DNA of 64,000 nucleotides from contig JAGYJM010000002.1 of NCBI GenBank assembly GCA_018402085.1, positions 124,001 to 188,000 on the forward strand, in the 5' to 3' direction. Below are positions 51,459-59,393 of this stretch, piece by piece; within the stretch, counting starts at the first letter, position 1; each line of letters opens with the position of its first letter. Source of the DNA: Flavobacteriales bacterium (GTDB lineage: Bacteria; Bacteroidota; Bacteroidia; Flavobacteriales_D; Sanyastnellaceae). A model generated the notes under the pieces. That model worked only from the letters and a program-made list of their open reading frames with translations, did not search any database and had not been told where the DNA came from. The position numbers and the translations under genes were made by a program.

Positions 51459-52706
51459 TTAAATTGAAATTTTCAGAAGTGAGATAAGCTCAGCCGTTCG
51501 ATTATTAAGAGTGTGCGAATCTACTTTAACGGTATTGCCTGGAATTTGGCCTTGGTGTAGATCAAGAAGGAAGTCTTTTATTTCGGAACTATTAGAGGCA
51601 ATCACACCCAGCTTTTCGGATTGAATGAAAGATGCTACTTCGCCTTTTGGCCCGAGGTAAAGAATTGGTTTTTTGAAAGAAAGTATTTCGTAGAATTTTG
51701 TAGTACGTGAATCTGGCATGTGATCGGGTAACAGCAGCAGGATTGCATCAGCACGTGACAACTCGTCGTATATTCTTTTTCCAATGGGTGGATTTACCTT
51801 GACCGACGGGGAGGTATTGCGCAGGCATAAAGGAATTTGGTCAGGAGTATAAAATCGGAACTCAAAAAGGCTTCTCTGCTCAGGGGCAATGCTGTTCAGA
51901 GCCTGAGGTATATATTTTAAATACTTCTCAATACCCATGTACAGAGCACCACCATATACGAGGGTGGTTTTCTTTTCCTCATCGGCCAGTGACTGATTTT
52001 GTGCAGTTTTGAAATCATCCGGGTCGAAAAAGTGTTCTAGATTATAGAATTGGCATTCTTTGCCGTGTTGATTTTTGCTTTTCAGAAGTGCTGTGAACGA
52101 CGGCAGAGGAGAGGTGACCAGGTTTGCATTTTGAAGCACAAAATTCTCTTTGCGAATTTCCTCTTTCCTTCTGAGTGCTGAAATATTTTCCATGCCGTAG
52201 TTCTTTCCTTCAATCCAGGGGTCACGGTAATCGGTATGAAAGAAAATACTTTGGTGCAGCGATTTGAAAAGGGCACAATAGTAAAGCACATTAAACGGCG
52301 CCCCGGTAGCAATGAGATGGGTAATAGGACGCTTTTCGTTCAGGCTTTTCAGCCGCGTTGTGAGGTAGGGCTCCCATCCAATTGATCGGTCGTAAATAGT
52401 ACCTTTTTCTGTGAGCCTTAATCTGAGTTTGTGGAATCTGTATAAGACTTTCTCAACAAGGTTCTGGGGGCCGTGTGACAAAACACGGGGAAATTTTCTA
52501 GGCAAGGTATTGACATGAAGCCTTGAAGATATAGTGTCAGAAGTCCAGCCTGAATTGTCATATTCTCCCGCAGGCTCTGCCTTGATGACGTTCACCTCGT
52601 ATCCTGATTCGACTAGTCCTTTGGCAAATTTAGCCCACCTTCGCCCTCCGATACCTTCATTCGGAGGGAAATCGAAACAAACAATCACGATGTTCAGCTC
52701 AGGCAT
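51459..52706 (-). CDS. Glycosyltransferase-like (GT4-type) protein
   Basis: This 415-residue protein begins LNIVIVCFDFPPNEGIGGRRWAKFAKGL (4-31), a pattern seen in GT4 and related GT-B enzymes. It has a donor-domain segment KTTLVYGGALYMGIEKYLKYIPQALN (about 248-273) and LSRADAILLLLPDHMPDSRTTKFYEILSFKKPILYLG (about 325-361), the degenerate equivalent of the E-x7-E region. The base composition is visibly more AT-rich than in its neighbours (long runs such as TTTTTGAAAGAAAG), which could mean a more recent acquisition. It overlaps the DegT-type aminotransferase by 8 bases. Confidence 0.78.
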   Translation of the reverse strand: MPELNIVIVCFDFPPNEGIGGRRWAKFAKGLVESGYEVNVIKAEPAGEYDNSGWTSDTISSRLHVNTLPRKFPRVLSHGPQNLVEKVLYRFHKLRLRLTEKGTIYDRSIGWEPYLTTRLKSLNEKRPITHLIATGAPFNVLYYCALFKSLHQSIFFHTDYRDPWIEGKNYGMENISALRRKEEIRKENFVLQNANLVTSPLPSFTALLKSKNQHGKECQFYNLEHFFDPDDFKTAQNQSLADEEKKTTLVYGGALYMGIEKYLKYIPQALNSIAPEQRSLFEFRFYTPDQIPLCLRNTSPSVKVNPPIGKRIYDELSRADAILLLLPDHMPDSRTTKFYEILSFKKPILYLGPKGEVASFIQSEKLGVIASNSSEIKDFLLDLHQGQIPGNTVKVDSHTLNNRTAELISLLKISI

Positions 52707-53796
52707 GTTTACGGATACAGGAACATATATGTTCTAAGGCCTCTTCACTGAGTTCAGGATATATCGGTAGCGATAGGATTTCATTGCAAAGCCTTGTGGC
52801 TGCAGGAAACTCATCTGCTGAATGGCCGAGATCACTGAAACAGGGCATCAGAGGCATCGGCTGGGGGTAATGCACGGCTGTATTGACACCTTCATTTTTC
52901 AAAGCAGCACTAAGCTCATTTCGATTTTTATGTCGGATCACAAACAAGTGATAGGCGTGAGTACCCTCTGACACTGCAGCAGGCAGAACAATGCTTTCGA
53001 CGTCTGAAAGTGCACGAGTGTATTCAGCAGCGATCTTATTTCTGCGTTCTACCCAATGCTCAAGATGGGGTAGTTTGGCCATTAGCACAGCTGCCTGGAG
53101 CCCATCCAGACGCGAATTACGACCGACGTAGGTGTGAACATGTTTTTTAGGCTGACCATGATTCGATAGTTGCCGAATCCGATCAGCGGTATCTGCATGA
53201 TTTGTAACAACAGCCCCTGCATCACCGTACGCTCCGAGATTTTTTCCCGGATAAAAACTGAAGGTGCCAGCAAGGCCAAACCCACCGACATGCTGCCCTT
53301 CAATTTTAGCGCCATGCGCCTGAGCGCAGTCTTCAAGAACAAATAGGCCGGCATTTTCTGCGATTTTCATAATGGCCGGCATATTCGCAGGGCGACCGTA
53401 AAGATGCACAGGAATAATGCCTCTTGTCTGTGGTGTGATTTTCTCTTCGATGCGGGTTACATCAATGTTGAAGTGTTCATCGATATCGACGAAGACAGGT
53501 TTGGCTTTGCGCGACCTGACGGCTTCAGCAGTTGATACCCATGAAAGTGCGGGAACGATAATTTCGTCGCCGTCACCAATACCGATACTATCCAAAACGA
53601 GTTCAATGGCATCCGTACCATTGGCACAGCCAGCTGTGAATGCGACATCAATGTATTGAGAAAAAGCGGCTTCGAACATTGAGGGGAAGCGACCGCCGAT
53701 AAAGGCGGTTTCAGCTATGACATCGCTGATTGCTTTGTCGATGCTATTCTTGTACCTGTCATATTGCGTTTTAAGGTCAACAAATGGGATGTTCAT
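52699..53796 (-). CDS. DegT/DnrJ/EryC1/StrS sugar aminotransferase (WbpE-like)
   Basis: This 365-residue PLP enzyme has CANGTDAIELVLDSIGIGDGDEIIVPALSWVST (about 57-89), Asp156 in EDCAQAHGA, and the Schiff-base Lys185 in SFYPGKNLGAYGDAG. The C-terminal part (NSRLDGLQAAVLMAKL, HYPQPMP) is also typical. With the adjacent Gfo/Idh dehydrogenase (4-base overlap), which looks like WbpB/WlbA, it would transaminate a 3-keto-uronic acid sugar nucleotide to a 3-amino sugar. The N-acetyltransferase of that pathway is not obvious. I infer substrate from context only. Confidence 0.9.
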   Translation of the reverse strand: MNIPFVDLKTQYDRYKNSIDKAISDVIAETAFIGGRFPSMFEAAFSQYIDVAFTAGCANGTDAIELVLDSIGIGDGDEIIVPALSWVSTAEAVRSRKAKPVFVDIDEHFNIDVTRIEEKITPQTRGIIPVHLYGRPANMPAIMKIAENAGLFVLEDCAQAHGAKIEGQHVGGFGLAGTFSFYPGKNLGAYGDAGAVVTNHADTADRIRQLSNHGQPKKHVHTYVGRNSRLDGLQAAVLMAKLPHLEHWVERRNKIAAEYTRALSDVESIVLPAAVSEGTHAYHLFVIRHKNRNELSAALKNEGVNTAVHYPQPMPLMPCFSDLGHSADEFPAATRLCNEILSLPIYPELSEEALEHICSCIRKHA

Positions 53797-54839
53797 GATC
53801 CTTGGTGTTGCATTTTCTGTGCGTCACGAACAGAGTCATAGATCATTTCAATGGCGCGAATGGTTTTGAGGGCCTCGTCACCTTCAACCACGCCTTTTCG
53901 ACCGGTTGCAAATTGTTCAACAATGCCTTCGATGACGCGGTGGTGATTGGAGCTGGTACCTTGATATTTACCGTAGTCGTTTGGCTTGTCTTCAAAGGTA
54001 ATACCCTCCGGCAGCGGATAAGACTGAACATCCCAGGTGTCAATTTCGTTGAGGTATTTCCCGCCGATCTTGATGGTGCCGTTCTCTGCGATGACCGTGA
54101 TGCTGCCTTCATAATTTTTGTTGTAGACGCAAGTTGTCCAGAAGATCGAGCCAATTACACCACTTGAAAAACGAATGGCGGTAACACCACAATCCTCAAT
54201 TTCTATGTCGTGATTTTTTGTGTCTATTTGGGTGGTTGCACTGACCACATCGCCAAACCACCAGATCATCAAATCGATAAAGTGGCTTACCTGCGTATGA
54301 AGAGCCCCACCTTCCAGTGCCTTTACACCTCGCCATGCACTATCGTTGTAGTAGCCTTGATGTCTGTTCCACATCACATTGCATTGCACCATGAAAATTT
54401 GCCCGAGCCTCTTGCTGTCAATTGCCTCTTTGGTAAGTGCGATGGGTTTATTGTAACGATTTTGTTTGACCACGAAAACCTTGCGATCGGCCTCTTGAGC
54501 TTTGGCAATCATGCGCTCGCAATCCTCGGTTCGCAAGGCCATTGGTTTCTCTACGAGAACATGGTAGCCGTGCTCTAAAGCCTGAATTGTTTGTTCCGCA
54601 TGCAGTCCGTGCGGAGTGGCAATGCTCACCATATCAATGTCTATGGCATCGAGCATATGGCTGTAGTCGGTGTAACAGTTGAGCTTGTAAAGCGCTCCTA
54701 GTTTTTGACACACTTCTTCGTTGGTGTCGCAGATGGCCTCAATCTTAACATCGGGATTGGCGTCAAGAACAGCGATGTGTCGCTTACCTATATTGCCGCA
54801 GCCGACAACAGCCACTTTGATGATTTTTTTCTCCGACAT
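53793..54839 (-). CDS. Gfo/Idh/MocA-family sugar-nucleotide oxidoreductase (WbpB/WlbA-like)
   Basis: This 348-residue protein has a Rossmann motif VAVVGCGNIGKRHIAVL (10-26), the catalytic EKPMAL (about 97-102), and the C-terminal-domain segments KQNRYNKPIALTKEAI, WNRHQGYYNDSAWRGVKALEGGALHTQVSHFIDLMIWWFG. These strongly resemble UDP-N-acetyl-glucosaminuronate 3-dehydrogenases (WbpB/WlbA type), including the WRG and GGA(L)..QxSHxxDL motifs. The product would feed the DegT aminotransferase encoded next. An upstream UDP-GlcNAc 6-dehydrogenase is not in the window. Confidence 0.85.
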   Translation of the reverse strand: MSEKKIIKVAVVGCGNIGKRHIAVLDANPDVKIEAICDTNEEVCQKLGALYKLNCYTDYSHMLDAIDIDMVSIATPHGLHAEQTIQALEHGYHVLVEKPMALRTEDCERMIAKAQEADRKVFVVKQNRYNKPIALTKEAIDSKRLGQIFMVQCNVMWNRHQGYYNDSAWRGVKALEGGALHTQVSHFIDLMIWWFGDVVSATTQIDTKNHDIEIEDCGVTAIRFSSGVIGSIFWTTCVYNKNYEGSITVIAENGTIKIGGKYLNEIDTWDVQSYPLPEGITFEDKPNDYGKYQGTSSNHHRVIEGIVEQFATGRKGVVEGDEALKTIRAIEMIYDSVRDAQKMQHQGS

Positions 54840-54927
54840 AGCCTCAGAGTTTCGATTCAGTTGGTCCTAAATAAGTACTGCGCGAATATACCATTTTCAT
54901 CTACCGATATGGCTGTTTTCAAGGGGC

Positions 54928-55596
54928 TCAGAGGCTCAAAACCGAAAGGCTTTCATGTATGTCTGACACCAGGTGGTCTGGGTTTAGTGATTGCAGAAAG
55001 TTCGCCGTCCGAAGGCCTGAGGTTACGGCGATGCAAAGGGCTCCGAGCTGCTGTCCGGCCAGGATGTCAGCTTCTGTATCCCCTATGAAAACGGCGTCGG
55101 TTGAATCAAAGCCGGGAAATTCATCCCGGATGAGTTTTACTTTTATAGCTGACTTTTGTGTCTGGCTCGCCGGGTCTGCAGCGAGAATTGTTCTGAAAAA
55201 GCCATCTATACCCAGGCCTACCAGCTCTTTTTTAAGGTTTTCTGAATGATGCCTCAGCGTGACCAGTACCAGTTTATAACGAGTACTGAGTTTCTCAAGG
55301 GTCTCAAATGCTCCCGGAATAAGCTGGTCGAATTGCTGATAAGCCGGAGTTTCGATATGTGATTTACGGATGCTTGCGAATGAAGAAAGCTCTGCTCCAG
55401 ACTTTAGATGGATTTCCCGCTCAGGCATACCGCTTACTTTGAAGCGCCAGTATTCAGCTTTGGCAAGGGGCTTGTGTCCTTCGTTTGACAGGATATCTAC
55501 GTATGATCTGTAAAACTTCTCGGATACATCAAGGATGGTTCCGTCAAGGTCTACAAAGCAAAAAGATTCTTTTTTCACTTCAACGTTTAATGACAA
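54928..55596 (-). CDS. HAD-family hydrolase (phosphatase)
   Basis: This 222-residue protein has the HAD motif I FVDLDGTILD (about 14-23), motif II VLVTLRHH (about 109-116), the Lys of motif III and motif IV AVFIGDTEADILAGQQLG (about 167-185). The helical cap lies between motifs I and II. In the context of the NeuB/NeuA genes it could dephosphorylate a sugar acid 9-phosphate, but phosphoglycolate-type or sugar-phosphate activity is equally possible. Its 5' end overlaps the methyltransferase gene by 17 bases; the gap to the oxidoreductase is 88 bases. Confidence 0.85.
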   Translation of the reverse strand: MSLNVEVKKESFCFVDLDGTILDVSEKFYRSYVDILSNEGHKPLAKAEYWRFKVSGMPEREIHLKSGAELSSFASIRKSHIETPAYQQFDQLIPGAFETLEKLSTRYKLVLVTLRHHSENLKKELVGLGIDGFFRTILAADPASQTQKSAIKVKLIRDEFPGFDSTDAVFIGDTEADILAGQQLGALCIAVTSGLRTANFLQSLNPDHLVSDIHESLSVLSL

Positions 55597-56353
55597 GGGC
55601 GTGACCGTTCAGGTTGTGGATAACCATGGCGTCTTCAAGGGTGTCTTGAAGCTCATAAACGAGTTTCGTGATACCCGCCATTTTGGAGAATCCAAAATCA
55701 TCAAACACCAGCATCCCTCCATGGGTTAAGCGTGGCCAGGCAAACTCAGCAACATCTTTTGCAGACGCGTAGGTGTCTACATCAATATGGCATAGCTTGA
55801 TTGGAGCATCAGGCAGTAAGCCAGCGCTATCGTCGGGAAAGATGCCTTCCAGAATGTGGCAATTATTGATGTTCAACTTGTCGAAGAAACTCTCTACAAG
55901 GGCCCTGCTGGTGTCGCTATGCTCGCCTCCTCCGTAAAAATTATCACTGGCTGAGGCTTTCACAACACCAGTGAAAGTGTCACAGGTATATACTTCACCT
56001 CCTTCGGCCAACGCGAGCAATGCCGCTGTACCACCTTTCCAGGTTCCTACCTCAAGAATGATCCCTTCAACATGCCTGAGCTGCTTTGAAAGCATGTAGA
56101 GTTCGTAGCAACGATAAATATCTACGAGTGTATGATTCGATACTGAACTGTACGCCTGTTTGAAACCAGGGTCTTGAAACCAGGGCGACAGCGTTGACTT
56201 TGGCAGGATGACGCCTTGTTCAAAGTCGAGCTCGTCTGAACGGTCTTGCCATGGAATTGATATCTCAAGTTGTTGACCGTTATACGCAATATTCGAACCG
56301 CGAAGGGCGGAATTCCGTAGCAGAGTTAATTTATTGTCGTTCATCAGTTTCAA
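55580..56353 (-). CDS. TylF/MycF-type O-methyltransferase
   Basis: This 257-residue class I SAM-dependent methyltransferase of the macrocin-O-methyltransferase type has a long N-terminal lid, SAM motif EGIILEVGTWKGGTAALLAL (about 98-117), and the metal-binding acidic residues in KLCHIDVDTYASAKDVAEF (about 181-199) and LVFDDFGF (about 213-220). Family members methylate sugar hydroxyls using a divalent metal. Here it probably methylates a sugar of the surface polymer. Starts at 56353 and 56344 are both possible; the first overlaps the ATP-grasp gene by 23 bases. Confidence 0.88.
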   Translation of the reverse strand: MKLMNDNKLTLLRNSALRGSNIAYNGQQLEISIPWQDRSDELDFEQGVILPKSTLSPWFQDPGFKQAYSSVSNHTLVDIYRCYELYMLSKQLRHVEGIILEVGTWKGGTAALLALAEGGEVYTCDTFTGVVKASASDNFYGGGEHSDTSRALVESFFDKLNINNCHILEGIFPDDSAGLLPDAPIKLCHIDVDTYASAKDVAEFAWPRLTHGGMLVFDDFGFSKMAGITKLVYELQDTLEDAMVIHNLNGHALVIKR

Positions 56354-57311
56354 TAATTATTTCTTCCCAATAGCGGGTCATAAGTAAATTCTTTTTTAAA
56401 TCGAGTAATGGCTTTACTTGTCTTCCATCCATAAGATCAATAAGCATCGCCGGTATATTCATTCCGGCAGCAACGGTTAGCATGAGTCCTCCTGCGGCGA
56501 AACGCGGATTGACTTCGAGAAAGCGCAACTCTTCGCCAGTTTGAAAGAATTGCACATTGCAGACGCCTACCACTTTGAATGCTTCACAAATGCGGTGAAT
56601 GAGCGGAATGAAGGGCGTATTGTCAATGGTTCGTCCTTTGACACTCTGGCCAGCTTTGGTGGCTAGCCGAATGCGAGGAGCGACGACCAGAGGTTGGTGC
56701 GAACGATCGCAAAGCACATCAACGGTAATTTCTGAACCAGTAAGCAGCTCCTGAATGAGGTAGGGCTTCTGCTCTCCGTGTAAATGCGCAAGTTGTTCAT
56801 GGTCTGAGATCATCCTTGCTCCTGTGCTTGAACTTCCTTCCACCGGTTTAGCAAAAAGCGGGAAAAAGGTGTGCGGAAGTGTTGCTCCTTCAGCAAGGGT
56901 ATAGGTTTTTGGCGGAGCGAAATGCCCCTCTTCGGCAATCCGATACATCTCGGTTTTATCGTTGCAAAGCTTGATGGCATCAGGCTGTGGTAAAAAGGTC
57001 TTAAGCCCTGCAGCACTAAGAATCGATTGATTCGCAGCAATGACGGGGATTTCTTTAGAGAAAATCGGAAAGAGGTAGGTGGCGCCTGTTTTCTTTGCGA
57101 TTTCGCACAGTTGATGGATGTAGTCTTCACTCGTGAAAGGAGCAACAAGGAAGAACTGATCAGCCAGGTACAACCCTGCTGCTGTGCTGTCAATATCGAC
57201 AGCTACAATGTGAAATTCCTCATTCGTGAACTTCTTCAGTGCCTTGATCACACTTATGGCAGATGCAGTGCCTGCACTCGTAATGAGAACCGTTCTCTTA
57301 TTTTTCATCAT
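56331..57311 (-). CDS. ATP-grasp enzyme (carbamoyl-phosphate-synthase-like ligase)
   Basis: This 326-residue protein has an N-terminal pre-ATP-grasp domain (VLITSAGTASAISVIKAL, VDIDSTAAGLYLADQFF). The ATP-grasp fold follows with FPLFAKPVEGSSSTGARMI (about 129-147), QELLTGSEITVDVL (about 176-189) and the metal site FLEVNPRFAAGG (about 271-282). It should form a C-N or C-O bond from a carboxylate, for example an amino acid-like addition to a sugar acid. No such system is fully known from this context, so the acceptor remains open. It overlaps the unknown gene upstream by 14 bases. Confidence 0.88.
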   Translation of the reverse strand: MMKNKRTVLITSAGTASAISVIKALKKFTNEEFHIVAVDIDSTAAGLYLADQFFLVAPFTSEDYIHQLCEIAKKTGATYLFPIFSKEIPVIAANQSILSAAGLKTFLPQPDAIKLCNDKTEMYRIAEEGHFAPPKTYTLAEGATLPHTFFPLFAKPVEGSSSTGARMISDHEQLAHLHGEQKPYLIQELLTGSEITVDVLCDRSHQPLVVAPRIRLATKAGQSVKGRTIDNTPFIPLIHRICEAFKVVGVCNVQFFQTGEELRFLEVNPRFAAGGLMLTVAAGMNIPAMLIDLMDGRQVKPLLDLKKNLLMTRYWEEIIIETDERQ

Positions 57312-58677
57312 GGTGGTGGCTCGCTAAAGGTGTGTCGTTTTGTGTTTGTCTCAAGACGCGGTCAAGAATGTGTTGTTGAGCAAGGTGATGATAAGCATGA
57401 AGTTCCATTTCCTGAAAAAATGCGGTGTTTGAAAGCCCTGATATCTTCTCAATTTGTGTTGAAAGTGCTAAAGATTGGTTGAAACATAGTTGATTTAACT
57501 GGCTGCCTGTAAATGGGAATTCAGGTGTTAAGGCATTTCCAATGAGGACTTTAAATCCGCAAAATAGCCGTTCGTAAATGATGGTGCTGTAAGCTGCAAG
57601 GCCAATATCTGCTTCATGAAATGATCTGACTGATGACACGCCCTCTCGAAAAAAATCCCATTGAATATTCTGACCGAGTTGTTCGCGGTAAAACGCAAGA
57701 GTTCTTGGCCAAACATCAGGCGAACGCTCCCTGGGATGAGGAAAAATCAGCAGGCGCATATCCGTATCGCCAGACAGGTAATCACGTAGCTCGCGAAGAA
57801 TGTATACCTCGGTTTCAGGGATGTAAAGACCGTCATCTGTATGCCCGCTATCTTTGCGCAGCCAACCGGCATGAGAATAAAAGCCCAATACGCCTGCCTT
57901 CGGATCGGGAGAGCTTGGATAATAATCAAAGATATAGTTAAGTGAGGCTTCCGGGATCCACGACTCTCGCTCAGAAACTGAAACCCGTAGTTCATTTTGC
58001 TCTAGTTCTTCTTCCTGATATCCTGAAGTTGTAATGAGTCGATCTGCCTGCAGTACTGAATGATGCGCTCGCAAAGGCCCCGGTGAAGGCACTTTCGTGA
58101 CGAATACGCCGAGTTCTCTCAATTGCAGGTATTGCCAGTTCGAATCAATCAGGTAAGGAGCGTGATCAATCAGAGAGTCGATGTGTTCTTTTTTACAGAA
58201 CTCCAGTAAGGCTGCGATCTCTGTAACGATGTGGATATCCAATGCACGATTGCCTCTGTTTTTTCCAGATATGAGGCATGTGAGCGAGCGAGCGAGACCG
58301 AAGCGCAAAAGAGGTAGCCATGTTTTACGGAACGAGAGAATAGCAGGGAGCTCTTCTTTCGTGAGGTACCAACCCGGCTGAGGATCCAACATCTTGCGGT
58401 AGTATGCGATGACTGGTTCATAATTTCGGGTTTCGGAATTGAAGATCGCACAACGCCTGTCGCCATCTTCGAGACGATGTATACCTTGGGGTTCGGATCG
58501 GTAGATTCGTTTAAGCGTGCGCCATAAAATACGAAAGCCTACAAGCGGGTCGGCGGCTTCAGGACTCGTGAGTCTGTAAGTGGTGTTGTGCAATAAGCAG
58601 TGAGCAGCCTGTTTCTCGAGGTTGTTTGAGGACATTCGGTCAATGTGCCGTCGGTATTTGATGACTGATTCGATCAC
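57298..58677 (-). CDS. Large unknown protein of the polysaccharide locus, possible GT-B transferase
   Basis: This 459-residue protein matches no family I can name with confidence. It has no signal peptide or membrane segment. Its C-terminal half looks like a nucleotide-sugar-binding GT-B domain: GVLGFYSHAGWLRKD (about 263-277), the HP motif in LLIFPHPRERSPD (about 310-322), and SFHEADIGLAAYSTIIYERLFCGFKVLIG (about 348-376), which resemble bacterial sialyl- and polysialyltransferases and CDP-glycerol transferases. It has a DDG at about 281, but too close to HP for the usual sialyltransferase spacing. Together with NeuA and NeuB genes it is a candidate nonulosonic acid transferase. Confidence 0.55.
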   Translation of the reverse strand: MIESVIKYRRHIDRMSSNNLEKQAAHCLLHNTTYRLTSPEAADPLVGFRILWRTLKRIYRSEPQGIHRLEDGDRRCAIFNSETRNYEPVIAYYRKMLDPQPGWYLTKEELPAILSFRKTWLPLLRFGLARSLTCLISGKNRGNRALDIHIVTEIAALLEFCKKEHIDSLIDHAPYLIDSNWQYLQLRELGVFVTKVPSPGPLRAHHSVLQADRLITTSGYQEEELEQNELRVSVSERESWIPEASLNYIFDYYPSSPDPKAGVLGFYSHAGWLRKDSGHTDDGLYIPETEVYILRELRDYLSGDTDMRLLIFPHPRERSPDVWPRTLAFYREQLGQNIQWDFFREGVSSVRSFHEADIGLAAYSTIIYERLFCGFKVLIGNALTPEFPFTGSQLNQLCFNQSLALSTQIEKISGLSNTAFFQEMELHAYHHLAQQHILDRVLRQTQNDTPLASHHHDEK

Positions 58678-59384
58678 CTCGCATCAAGACTCGTGACCCT
58701 CCGCAACGTCTCAAATTCGGTTGCCGTATTCTTAATGATGGTCAGGTCGTCCATGTCCATAGAGCACAGGTGGGCAAGCTCACCGGTGCGCTGAAACGAC
58801 TTCCTTAGCGTGAAGTGCTTTTCGAGGTAGGTCGCTCCATGGGCAGAAGCAAAAAGCGCGGCCGAGTTCCCCAGTGTGTGGTCTGAAATACCGGAGAAAC
58901 GGGTAGATGCAAAGTCCGGCATCTCAAACTCCTCTACCAACGTCGGGTATTTCACCACGCAATAGAGGTATATGGCATGGCCTTCCACCGCGATGTTGTC
59001 AACTTCTTCTTGCGCCATGTCTGACGGTATCGAAACAAATGTGGGCTTTCCGATCGACATGACTTCATGTGTCAGCTCCGGAAATGCCTTGTGCATGCGT
59101 GCTGCCACTTTCAGGTATTTGAGGTCGAGCTTGACGCACCAGTCAAGGTATTTCTCATCAAAGGCAGTCGCAAAGACCGGTATGCCATGGTGATCGCCAT
59201 AGTCGCGGAGGTGCTCAAGCTCTTCGTATGACATGGCGTGGTTCTTTGGCTTGTTGAACTTCTCAGGATCGTACAACTGAACCTTCACGGCTTCTGCGCC
59301 GCCGAGCTTTGATTGAAGAATCATTTGCTCCGCTGCGGCAATGTCGCCGCTGAACTGAGGAGATATTTCTGAAATGATGAACAT
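58674..59384 (-). CDS. neuB: NeuB-family (sialic acid synthase-like) enzyme lacking the SAF domain
   Basis: This protein matches the TIM-barrel part of N-acetylneuraminate synthases: FIISEISPQFSGD, GGAEAVKVQLYDPEKF, PVFATAFDEKYLDW, SGISDHTLGNSAALFAS (SDHT at 167-170) and ATYLEKHFTL (EKH at 188-190). These hold the metal and PEP-binding residues. At 236 residues it is about 100 shorter than usual: the C-terminal antifreeze-like (SAF) domain is missing, and the stretch after EKHFTL is not the usual D-x-xx-S/L-P motif. It overlaps the upstream-reading unknown gene by 4 bases and lies 9 bases after the asnB-like gene. It may still condense a sugar with PEP, or have changed function. Confidence 0.75.
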   Translation of the reverse strand: MFIISEISPQFSGDIAAAEQMILQSKLGGAEAVKVQLYDPEKFNKPKNHAMSYEELEHLRDYGDHHGIPVFATAFDEKYLDWCVKLDLKYLKVAARMHKAFPELTHEVMSIGKPTFVSIPSDMAQEEVDNIAVEGHAIYLYCVVKYPTLVEEFEMPDFASTRFSGISDHTLGNSAALFASAHGATYLEKHFTLRKSFQRTGELAHLCSMDMDDLTIIKNTATEFETLRRVTSLDAR

Positions 59385-59393
59385 GGTTGAAAG

